Shown: in pieces, positions 1 through 7,608 of the stretch
Numbering within the stretch: position 1 is the stretch's first letter
How the letters are laid out: each line of letters begins with the position of its first letter
Source: Marinilabiliales bacterium
GTDB taxonomy: Bacteria; Bacteroidota; Bacteroidia; Bacteroidales; SZUA-534
NCBI GenBank assembly: GCA_003512955.1
Contig: DOTG01000026.1
Span: 618,180-682,179, forward strand
DNA length: 64,000 nt
Direction of reading: 5' to 3'
Position numbers and translations under genes: made by a program
Notes under the pieces: generated by a model
The model's database searches: none
What the model was told of the DNA's origin: nothing
The model's input: only the letters and a program-made list of their open reading frames with translations

Positions 1-213
1 GAGATTTAGCAAAAGTTGCTGATTTAAATTTTTCGAAGCTTCAGCCGTTTGTAGTGCCACTTTTTTCTTTTGTATAATTGCCTGCTTTTGATCTATATAA
101 TAGTCTTTATTATCGAGGGCAATTTCCAGTTCATCAATAAGGCCGACATAATTCTGTCCAAAAAAATTCAAAAAATAAAAAGCCCCTAAAGTCAGCAAGA
201 GTAAATTTCTCAT
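1..213 (-). CDS. N-terminal fragment of an exported protein, DUF6377-like (partial)
   Basis: Only the first 71 codons are in the window and the gene runs off the left edge. It starts at the ATG read from 213 to 211. The peptide opens with a clear signal sequence (MRNLLLLTLGAFYFLNFFGQ). This is followed by a charged helical stretch, VGLIDELEIALDNKDYYID, and a Lys/Gln-rich segment. From memory, this order (signal peptide, then a DEL...Y...K helix) resembles the start of DUF6377 proteins, TPR-containing membrane regulators of Bacteroidota. That identification rests on recall of the family's N-terminus only. No downstream domain is visible, so any exported helical protein would also fit. Confidence 0.5.
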   Translation of the reverse strand, partial: MRNLLLLTLGAFYFLNFFGQNYVGLIDELEIALDNKDYYIDQKQAIIQKKKVALQTAEASKNLNQQLLLNL

Positions 214-504
214 TTCAAATATGTTGTATTCAAATAAACACCGAATGGTTTTGCTCAGCCTAAAATAACAAATTTTCTGTCGTACTTCTTAATAAAAATA
301 CTTTCAGTTTTATTTATACATGAAACGGGGTAAATTTGTACACAATAATTTTTTTTCAGTTTGTGTCAAATGTGCTGGGGCTCTATATTTTATATATTAA
401 GTCAAAAAACAGATTGTCTAATCTTATACCTTGCGTAGTATAATTATTAATTAAAAATAGAGTGGTGCAACAGTAAAGCATCGCCCTGTTTTTATTTGAA
501 GTTT
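214..504. other. Intergenic stretch, no gene seen
   Basis: AT-rich DNA upstream of the leftward exported-protein gene. No open frame with coding character is seen. A perfect TAnnTTTG match (TAAATTTG, 331-338, + strand) is present, but the only rightward sequence after it is the decayed insertion element, whose transposase reads the other way. It is therefore not called as a promoter. Confidence 0.5.
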
Positions 505-530
505 TTATAATTTATCACTATTATCCGACT

Positions 531-571
531 AATCAGAAAATTGAGAGATTGTTCCTTCTAATTTTCTGATT
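531..571. repeat. 12-bp perfect inverted repeat inside the IS left end
   Basis: AATCAGAAAATT (531-542) is exactly complementary to AATTTTCTGATT (560-571), with a 17-nt loop. It lies downstream of the transposase remnant. It may be a terminator-like hairpin or part of the transposase-binding end. The stem is AT-rich and has no following T-run. Confidence 0.5.
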
Positions 572-622
572 GTCAGGCATTAAATTTTATAATTCAAAAG
601 TCACCCCCCTAAAATGCAATCT

Positions 623-1527
623 TTAATTGCAAAGATGAGGCGGTGAACTCTGTTTTTTCAAGTGTTCCCGTTTGGTGCTCCGAAGTAGTTCAAATACATC
701 CAGCAAGCTAATCAAGTGCATCCGAACCAATGAAGCGACAACAGAAAATGCCTTTTTAGTTTGTGCCATTTTCTGGATGACTGTCATCAGAAGTTGTGCA
801 ATTAGTGTACACCAAACCTGCGTTCTAATGGCATTTTCGTTTTCTCCATAAAAATAGTGCAATTGAAAGTTCTGCTTCATTTTTTTAAACAGCAGTTCGA
901 TGCCCCACCTCTTTTTGTACAAAAATGCCACTTCTTCAGCCTTGCTTTCCATGCTGTTGGTGATGAACTCAAAATACCTGTTTTGCTCATCCTGGTAGCA
1001 TACTTTTTTCAGGCGAAGTTTTCTCTTCTGTTTTGTTTGCTTCTTGCCATTTTCATCTTCGGGGCTGTACTCGATTTCTATGATTTCTTCCCTTAGCACC
1101 ATTGCCTTCCCATCTTTTTTTTGTGTCCCCGTTGGGTTTCGATTACCGTGCAAACAGCATTTTTCTTAATCCGGGTGACAAAAAATACAGAGTTGCTTGT
1201 CCACAAGGCAAACTGTTGGTAATAGTTGTAGGCCCTGTCGAAAACAACCATACTGTACGATATCAAGTCCAACTCTTTCAGGAAGTTTTTGTCATGCACT
1301 TTGGCCTCGGTAATCTTAATAAACCGTCCAACCGACTGGACGGCATCAATGAGCATGTGGGCTTTCAGCCCCCCTTTCTTTTTCCGTCATTTTTCGGGTT
1401 TCTTCCAACACCCTTCAGCACGTCACTGAACAGCCGGATGGTTGTCGAATCTATAAGCAAAACCTCTTTAAAGGTGAGCCCGAAAGTCCGGCTGTCCGAC
1501 AAATTTTATTTCTGTATTTTTACCCAT
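623..1527 (-). pseudogene. IS4-family transposase remnant (internal deletion plus two frameshifts)
   Basis: The reading starts at 1527 with MGKNTEIKFVGQP, which looks like the start of the DUF4372 N-terminal domain of Bacteroidota IS4 transposases. It then drops out of frame and continues as KEVLLIDSTTIRLFSDVL, so most of the N-terminal domain is deleted. A second break occurs at an A/G run near 1370-1385, where GKRKGG runs into a stop and the frame shifts to KAHMLIDAVQSVGR. A third lies near 1120-1135, between VIETQRGHKKK and TQKKDGKAMVL. All DDE signatures survive: first Asp in LLIDST, second in VVFDRAYNYY, and the Y-(2)-R-(3)-E-(6)-K block in YKKRWGIELLFKKMK. The element is therefore recognisable but cannot make an intact protein by normal translation. 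Confidence 0.88.
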
Positions 1528-1564
1528 GTTGTAGTTTCTTTGCAAAACAAACTTACAACATGGG
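1523..1564. other. Hairpin covering the transposase start codon
   Basis: CCCATGTTGTAGTTT (1523-1537) pairs with AAACTTACAACATGGG (1549-1564), one bulged base. The start codon of the transposase remnant (1525-1527) lies inside the stem. Stems that hide the transposase start in read-through transcripts are known in other IS families (IS10, IS200). The same role here is inference. Confidence 0.45.
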
Positions 1565-1629
1565 GCCAAACCTTCGGGGAGTAACCCCAACTTTTATTTT
1601 TTTAATCGTTCAGTAGTGATAATTTATAA

Positions 1630-1969
1630 TACAACTGACTAGATGGTGATGTTACAGCCTTGCGCCCCAAGCGGTTGCAGCAAAAAATTAATTACCCAAA
1701 ACTTTCACCTCAACGACCAAGCTTAAACGGGCTTTTAAGCTACTTTGAATTATCATCCATTTGTAAAGAGAGCCCTGCATTTACAAAATAAACCTGTCTG
1801 ATCCGAGTTACATTCTTTGTGCTATAGGTGCATTAAAGTAAAAAAGTTGTTTTTAAATCCATCCATGGAATCATTCTCATTTCTGTTTTTTCTTTTTTAA
1901 TACCGTTTACCACTTGTTTTCACACAAAAAAAAGTAATTTGGAACCATATAAAACCAAAAAAAATTAAC
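1630..1969. other. Intergenic region upstream of the alpha-2-macroglobulin gene
   Basis: No gene is seen in these 340 bases. They must hold the promoter of the rightward A2M/pbpC pair, but I find no exact TAnnTTTG element. The nearest is GTAATTTG at 1934-1941, which keeps only the TTTG half. An A-rich leader (AAAAAAAATTAAC) directly precedes the ATG, which is usual in this phylum. Confidence 0.4.
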
Positions 1970-4900
1970 ATGAAAAAAGCAGCCTTTGTCCCGTTTTTGC
2001 TATGTATAGCACTTATTCTTGGTTTGTTTTTTACCCAGTGCAAACCAAAAAAAAGAATTGAAACCGTGGTCGATCCCGGTTTCTCAAGTTATGTAAAAGC
2101 CTTTCCACCAAAAGTAATTAGCAACCAAGCCCAGTTGGTTTTTGAACTTTTTGAAGAGGTTCCCAACATTGAACCTGGGCAGGAAGCCAGTACAAAACTA
2201 TTTGATTTTTCACCCTCAATCAAGGGTGTGGCTTATTGGAAAGATAACCATACGTTGGTTTTCGATCCTGAAGAGCGGCTACCTTCCGACAAATTGTACG
2301 AAGCCAAATTCCATTTAGGAAAAATAATTCAGGTGCCTGATGAATTGCAAACCCTGAAAATTGAATTCCGAACGCGAAAGCTAAATATTTCAGTGGAGGC
2401 CAGTGGCTTAAAGGTTTACCAGAATGATGATTTGACCCGCCAGAAACTTTCCGGAAAACTCTTTGTGAGCGACGGCGCCGATGCCGAAAAAGTTGAGAAA
2501 ATACTTTCGGCGGTTCAAAACGGGAAAGAACTCACCATTAGTTGGGATCACCTGAGTGATGGTGTGAACCACCACTTTACGGTTGAGAATGTGATCCGTG
2601 GCACTGAAAAATCGGATGTGATTTTGCAATGGGATGGAGCGGCTATCGGATCCATCGACAAAGGCGAAGAGGTGATAGAAATTCCTGCCTTGGGCGATTT
2701 TAAAGTATTCGACATCCGGGTGGTTCAACAGCCCGAACAGTGCATCACGGTTTATTTTTCTGATCCGTTGGATACCAAACAGGAACTTTTAGGTTTGGTT
2801 TACCTTCGCAATAAAGCCGAAACCCGCTTTGTGATTAAAGAGGGAGAAATAAAAATTTACCCCGTAACCCGTCAATCGGTTCCAACGGAACTGGTCATTG
2901 AACAAGGTGTAAAAAATATTATGGGCTTTGAAATGAAGGAACGCTTTACCTCCAAAATCGAGTTTTCGAACATCAAACCCGATATTCAATTAATAGGAAA
3001 TGGGGTTATTTTACCCAATTCGCAGGGAATGGTTTTTCCGTTTCGCACGGTGAATATTCATTCGGTGAATGTTAAAATCATTAAAATATTCGAAAACAAT
3101 ATTTCGCAGTTCCTTCAAAGCAATCAATTCGATGGAGCATACGAAATGCGGCGCGTAGGACGTATTATCTATAAAAAGGAGGTGCCCCTGACATCAGAAA
3201 AAAATATTGATTTTGGTGTTTGGAACAATTTTTCGCTGGACCTTTCTAAGTTGATTGAAACCGAACCCGGAGCCATTTACCGGGTGCATCTTAGCTTTAC
3301 CAAAAAGCAGAGCCTGTATCCTTGTGTGGGCGAAGATACCCCAGAGGACGAAAGCGAGATGGCTCCCTTTGACGAGGATCCGGAACTGGCGCAGTTCGAT
3401 GAACCGGGCTATTATTACTACGATGATGATTATTACGATTATGACTACGACTATAACTACCAGGAACGCGACGATCCCTGTAAAAACTCCTATTACCGAT
3501 CGCATAATTGTTCTGTGGCCAGAAACGTGCTGGCTTCCGATTTAGGAATTATTGCCAAAGCCGGAAGTAACCAGGAGTATATTGCCATAATCACCGACTT
3601 GAGGACTACCGAACCTTTAGCCGGAGTTGAAGTGGAGTTTTACAATTTCCAAAACCAACTGATGGATAAAGGAACTACCGATTCGGAAGGAAAACTGGTG
3701 ATTCCACTGCCATCGAAACCCTTTCTTTTGGTTGCAAAAAAAGACAAACAACGGGGTTACCTCCGGTTAGATGATGGCTCGGCCCTTTCGGTGAGTATGT
3801 TCGATGTGACAGGCCAGGAAACCAAAAAAGGGATTAAGGGTTTTATTTACGGCGAACGGGGTGTTTGGCGCCCCGGCGATTCCATTTATTTAACCTTTTT
3901 GCTCGAAGATAAAAACAAGGTACTACCCGCCAACCATCCGGTGGTGATGGAATTTTATAACCCCGAAAACCAGTTGTTTGAGCGGAAGGTTAAAACGGCA
4001 CAGCTTAACAATTTTTTCGATTTCCGTACAGCCACAAAAACGGAATCACCTACCGGAAACTGGTTGGTGAAAATAAAAGTTGGGGGTTCGGTATTCACTA
4101 AATATCTAAAGATAGAAACCGTGAAACCTAACCGGTTAAAAATTTCAATCGCCTTTGGAAAAGATCTGCTCACAAAATCGGAAAACACACAGGGAACGCT
4201 GGAGTTAAAGTGGTTGCATGGTGCCATTGCCAAAAATTTAAAAGCCGATATTGCCCTGACATTGTCAGAAACCGTAACCTCTTTTAAAGGCTTCGAAGGT
4301 TATCAGTTCGACGATCCTTCAAAAAATTTCGATTCCGAAGAGCAAAGCATCTTTAGCGGGCTGGTAAATGAAAATGGGAAAGCAACCATCAGCACAAAAT
4401 TGAATGTTGCCAACAATGCACCAGGAATGCTGAATGCCAAATTTAAAACCCGTGCTTTTGAAGAAGGGGGCGACTTCAGCATCGACCTGATGCAATTGAA
4501 ATATTCTCCCTATTCAAGCTATGTGGGGTTAAAAATTCCCGAAGGAAAAGGCTGGAACAATGCCCTCTACTCCAACGAACCTAATCTGATACCTATTGTT
4601 ACCCTTGATGAAAAGGGAACCCCGGTGGACCGTAAAAACCTGAAAATAGAGATTTTTCAGATTTATTGGCGCTGGTGGTGGGAATATTCCGATGACGAAG
4701 ATTTGGGGAGGTATCTGTCGAACGAAAGCCAAAACCTGATGAAAACCGACTACATCGACACCAAAGCAGGGAAAGCTATGTACGAAATGAACCTGAATCA
4801 GGAATCGTGGGGAAGAAAACTCATCCGGATAACCGATCCGGTTAGTGGGCATAGTACCGGACAATTGTTTTATACTACCTATAAAGGTTGGTGGAACAGC

Positions 4901-7549
4901 AACGATACCGATAACCCCGGCGGAGCAGAAATGCTTACTTTCAGTACCGATAAAAAGACCTATGCGGTTGGCGAACAGGTTACGGTGAATTTACCCATTG
5001 CCGAAGAGGGGAGGGTTTTTGTGAGCCTGGAATCGGGTTCAAAAATATTAAAAACTTTTTGGGTGGAGATGAATAAAAACAACGCGGAATTCCGTTTTGA
5101 AGCCACTCCCGATATGGCTCCCAATGTGTATGTCCATGTATCGTTTATTCAGCCGCACCTGCATACAACCAACGACTTACCCATCCGTATGTATGGTATT
5201 CAATCGGTAGGTATTGAAGATCCGGAAACACATCTTCAACCCGAAATTACTATGCCCAATGTACTTGAACCTGAAAAAGAGGTTACCATTCAGATAAAAG
5301 AAAAACAGGGAAAACCCATGACCTATACCATTGCCGTAGTTGATGAGGGCCTGTTGGATTTAACCCGTTTCTCTACCCCAAATGCCTGGCAAAACTTTTA
5401 TGCCCGCGAAGCCTTGGGAGTTAAAACATGGGATTTATACAAATATGTGATGGGAGCATTTACTGGCGAAATGGCTGGGTTACTTGCCCTGGGTGGTGAT
5501 GAAGATTTACAGAAAAAAGCTTCACAAAAAGCAAACCGCTTCAAACCGGTGGTTACCTTTTTAGGCCCCTTTGAATTAACCTCGGGAACCAATTCGCACA
5601 CGTTCTTGATGCCAAATTATGTGGGCTCGGTTAAAACCATGGTGGTTGCCGGATTTGAGGGCGCTTATGGCAGTGCCGAAAAAACCACTCCGGTTAAAAA
5701 ACCGTTGATGACTTTAGCCACCTTACCGCGGGTTTTGGGTCCTGGCGAAAAAGTTCAGCTTCCGGTTACGGTTTTTGCCATGGATGCCAAAATTAAAGAA
5801 GTGGCAGTTACCGTTGAAACGAATGAGTTTTTTAAAATTGCAGGTGAAAGCAAACAAACTATTTCGTTTAACCAGGAAGGCGATCAGGTGGTCTATTTTA
5901 ATTTAGAAGTTACTGAAAGAATTGGTGTTGGAAAGGTAACGGTTACCGCACAGGGCGGAAAAGATAAAGCTACCTACCCCATTGAATTGGATGTCAGAAT
6001 TCCAAATCCCCAGATCAACGAGGTGTTTGAAGCAATTATTGAACCCGGAAAAGAATGGAATTCCCCTTACAAAGCCGTGGGTGTTTTAGGTACCAACAAA
6101 GGAACGTTGGAACTAAGCAGTATGCCGCCCATCAATCTTGCCAAGCGTATCGAGTACCTGATTCAATATCCGCATGGCTGTGTGGAGCAAACCACCTCGT
6201 CGGTTTTTCCGCAGCTTTATTTAAAATCGCTAATGGATTTGATGCCTGCTCAAAACGAAATTATTGAAAAAAACATTAAAGCGGCGATTGAAAAACTCCG
6301 TACATTCCAATTAACAAACGGGGGATTAAGCTATTGGCCTGGTGAATCGGGGTCAGCCAGCGATTGGGGAACCAGTTATGCTGGACATTTCCTGATTGAA
6401 GCGCAAAATGCGGGATACCAGTTGCCTGTTGGGTTTTTAAAATCGTGGATCGATTTTCAAACCGAACGGGCAAACGACTGGAGCATTCATCCAAATGGAT
6501 CGTCCAGACATTATGTTCCTGACCAGCTTTTACAGGCTTACCGTTTATATACATTGGCTTTGGTCGGAAAACCGGCTTTAGGGGCTATGAACCGATTAAA
6601 AGAATACAAAGGCCTTTCGAATGCGGCTACCTGGCGGTTAGCAGCAGCCTATCTTTTAGCCGGTAGGGAATCCGTTGCCTTAGATCTCATTTTATCGAAA
6701 GATTACCGTGTCGATCCCTATAAAGAATTTTCGGGTACTTATGGAAGCGATGTCCGCGACAAAGCCATGATTTTAGAAACATTGGTATTGCTAAAAAACT
6801 TCGATATGGCAAAAGAGTTGGTCGAAGAGTTATCGAAACAACTCTCCTCATCGAACTGGTATAGTACCCAAACTACCGCCTATTCGTTAATGGCTTTGGC
6901 AAAATTTGCCAATGGCGTAGGTTCCGACGACATAAAGTACGAATTGACCATCGATCAGAGTAAAAAAGCCACCGTAACCACTCAAAAAGCCTTTTCGCAA
7001 CATGAATTATTGGTTGATAAAACACCCGAAGGCATGCTTAAAGTTAAAAACAACAGTAAAAAAATGCTGTTTGCTAAAATTCAGATGAGTGGCATTCCCC
7101 TTACCGGTGATGCTTCCTCCGCATCGAACGATTTGGTGTTAAAAATCCGTTACCTCGATTTGAAAAACAACCCCATCGATCCTTCTCAATTGGTTCAGGG
7201 AACCGATTTTATTGCCGAAGCCCGGATTGAACATCCCGGAATACGCGGAGAATATAAAGAAATGGCACTCACTCAAATTTTCCCATCGGGGTGGGAAATC
7301 CGTAACCTGAGATTCGAAGAAACCACCTCATCGTTTGTAAAAGATATTCCACGTTACTTGGATATCCGCGACGATAGGGTATATTCCTATTTCGATGTTG
7401 GAATTTCAGGTTCACGGACTTTCCGGGTTCTTTTAAATGCAGCTTATGTGGGTACCTTTTATCTGCCCACCGTTTACTGTGAAGCCATGTACGACAACGA
7501 TATAAATGGACGCGTGGGAGGTAAATGGGTTGAAGTGGTCAAACAGTAA
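1970..7549 (+). CDS. Bacterial alpha-2-macroglobulin lipoprotein (YfhM-type)
   Basis: This 1,859-residue protein is a bacterial alpha-2-macroglobulin, a periplasmic protease trap that cross-links attacking proteases through a thioester. The N-terminus is a lipoprotein-type signal (LILGLFFTQC, Cys24), suggesting membrane anchoring. Macroglobulin beta-sandwich domains follow, for example GVWRPGDSIYLTF and FSTDKKTYAVGEQV. The thioester motif is intact as PHGCVEQTT, with Cys1404-Glu1406-Gln1407. A C-terminal alpha/alpha-toroid and receptor-binding-like region complete it. It is longer than E. coli YfhM (about 1,650 residues). An odd insertion at about residues 478-500 is almost pure Tyr/Asp, with nearby acidic runs and cysteines. 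pbpC follows after 59 bases, the usual partner: PbpC repairs peptidoglycan while the macroglobulin blocks proteases at the breach (known for the family). Identification is firm. Confidence 0.95.
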   Translation: MKKAAFVPFLLCIALILGLFFTQCKPKKRIETVVDPGFSSYVKAFPPKVISNQAQLVFELFEEVPNIEPGQEASTKLFDFSPSIKGVAYWKDNHTLVFDPEERLPSDKLYEAKFHLGKIIQVPDELQTLKIEFRTRKLNISVEASGLKVYQNDDLTRQKLSGKLFVSDGADAEKVEKILSAVQNGKELTISWDHLSDGVNHHFTVENVIRGTEKSDVILQWDGAAIGSIDKGEEVIEIPALGDFKVFDIRVVQQPEQCITVYFSDPLDTKQELLGLVYLRNKAETRFVIKEGEIKIYPVTRQSVPTELVIEQGVKNIMGFEMKERFTSKIEFSNIKPDIQLIGNGVILPNSQGMVFPFRTVNIHSVNVKIIKIFENNISQFLQSNQFDGAYEMRRVGRIIYKKEVPLTSEKNIDFGVWNNFSLDLSKLIETEPGAIYRVHLSFTKKQSLYPCVGEDTPEDESEMAPFDEDPELAQFDEPGYYYYDDDYYDYDYDYNYQERDDPCKNSYYRSHNCSVARNVLASDLGIIAKAGSNQEYIAIITDLRTTEPLAGVEVEFYNFQNQLMDKGTTDSEGKLVIPLPSKPFLLVAKKDKQRGYLRLDDGSALSVSMFDVTGQETKKGIKGFIYGERGVWRPGDSIYLTFLLEDKNKVLPANHPVVMEFYNPENQLFERKVKTAQLNNFFDFRTATKTESPTGNWLVKIKVGGSVFTKYLKIETVKPNRLKISIAFGKDLLTKSENTQGTLELKWLHGAIAKNLKADIALTLSETVTSFKGFEGYQFDDPSKNFDSEEQSIFSGLVNENGKATISTKLNVANNAPGMLNAKFKTRAFEEGGDFSIDLMQLKYSPYSSYVGLKIPEGKGWNNALYSNEPNLIPIVTLDEKGTPVDRKNLKIEIFQIYWRWWWEYSDDEDLGRYLSNESQNLMKTDYIDTKAGKAMYEMNLNQESWGRKLIRITDPVSGHSTGQLFYTTYKGWWNSNDTDNPGGAEMLTFSTDKKTYAVGEQVTVNLPIAEEGRVFVSLESGSKILKTFWVEMNKNNAEFRFEATPDMAPNVYVHVSFIQPHLHTTNDLPIRMYGIQSVGIEDPETHLQPEITMPNVLEPEKEVTIQIKEKQGKPMTYTIAVVDEGLLDLTRFSTPNAWQNFYAREALGVKTWDLYKYVMGAFTGEMAGLLALGGDEDLQKKASQKANRFKPVVTFLGPFELTSGTNSHTFLMPNYVGSVKTMVVAGFEGAYGSAEKTTPVKKPLMTLATLPRVLGPGEKVQLPVTVFAMDAKIKEVAVTVETNEFFKIAGESKQTISFNQEGDQVVYFNLEVTERIGVGKVTVTAQGGKDKATYPIELDVRIPNPQINEVFEAIIEPGKEWNSPYKAVGVLGTNKGTLELSSMPPINLAKRIEYLIQYPHGCVEQTTSSVFPQLYLKSLMDLMPAQNEIIEKNIKAAIEKLRTFQLTNGGLSYWPGESGSASDWGTSYAGHFLIEAQNAGYQLPVGFLKSWIDFQTERANDWSIHPNGSSRHYVPDQLLQAYRLYTLALVGKPALGAMNRLKEYKGLSNAATWRLAAAYLLAGRESVALDLILSKDYRVDPYKEFSGTYGSDVRDKAMILETLVLLKNFDMAKELVEELSKQLSSSNWYSTQTTAYSLMALAKFANGVGSDDIKYELTIDQSKKATVTTQKAFSQHELLVDKTPEGMLKVKNNSKKMLFAKIQMSGIPLTGDASSASNDLVLKIRYLDLKNNPIDPSQLVQGTDFIAEARIEHPGIRGEYKEMALTQIFPSGWEIRNLRFEETTSSFVKDIPRYLDIRDDRVYSYFDVGISGSRTFRVLLNAAYVGTFYLPTVYCEAMYDNDINGRVGGKWVEVVKQ

Positions 7550-7555
7550 AAAAAT

Positions 7556-7599
7556 TTACCGGTTGATGAAAAATAAAAAAGGATGTCATCAACCGGTAA
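7556..7599. repeat. Perfect 14-bp inverted repeat between A2M and pbpC
   Basis: TTACCGGTTGATGA (7556-7569) is exactly complementary to TCATCAACCGGTAA (7586-7599), with a 16-nt A-rich loop. It starts 7 bases after the A2M stop and ends 9 bases before the pbpC start. No T-run follows on the + strand, so a classic terminator is unlikely. An RNA-processing or attenuating hairpin, or an operator, would fit. Confidence 0.75.
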
Positions 7600-7608
7600 C
7601 CTTTAGAA

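Larger units (their letters stand above)
505..1629 (-). mobile_element. Degenerate IS4-family insertion sequence
   Basis: A broken IS4-type transposase (623-1527) is bracketed by an imperfect terminal inverted repeat. The outer 16 bases at 505-520 (TTATAATTTATCACTA) match the reverse complement of 1614-1629 at 15 of 16 positions, with weaker similarity for about 12 more bases inward. I see no convincing target-site duplication. At about 1.1 kb the element is shorter than a normal IS of this type, consistent with the internal deletion in the transposase. A perfect 12-bp inverted repeat (AATCAGAAAATT at 531-542 with 560-571) lies just inside the left end. The exact ends are uncertain. Confidence 0.5.

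Noticed and set aside
331..338. TAAATTTG, exact promoter -7 match on the + strand
   Set aside because: No rightward gene follows within a reasonable distance; it precedes the end of a leftward IS remnant.
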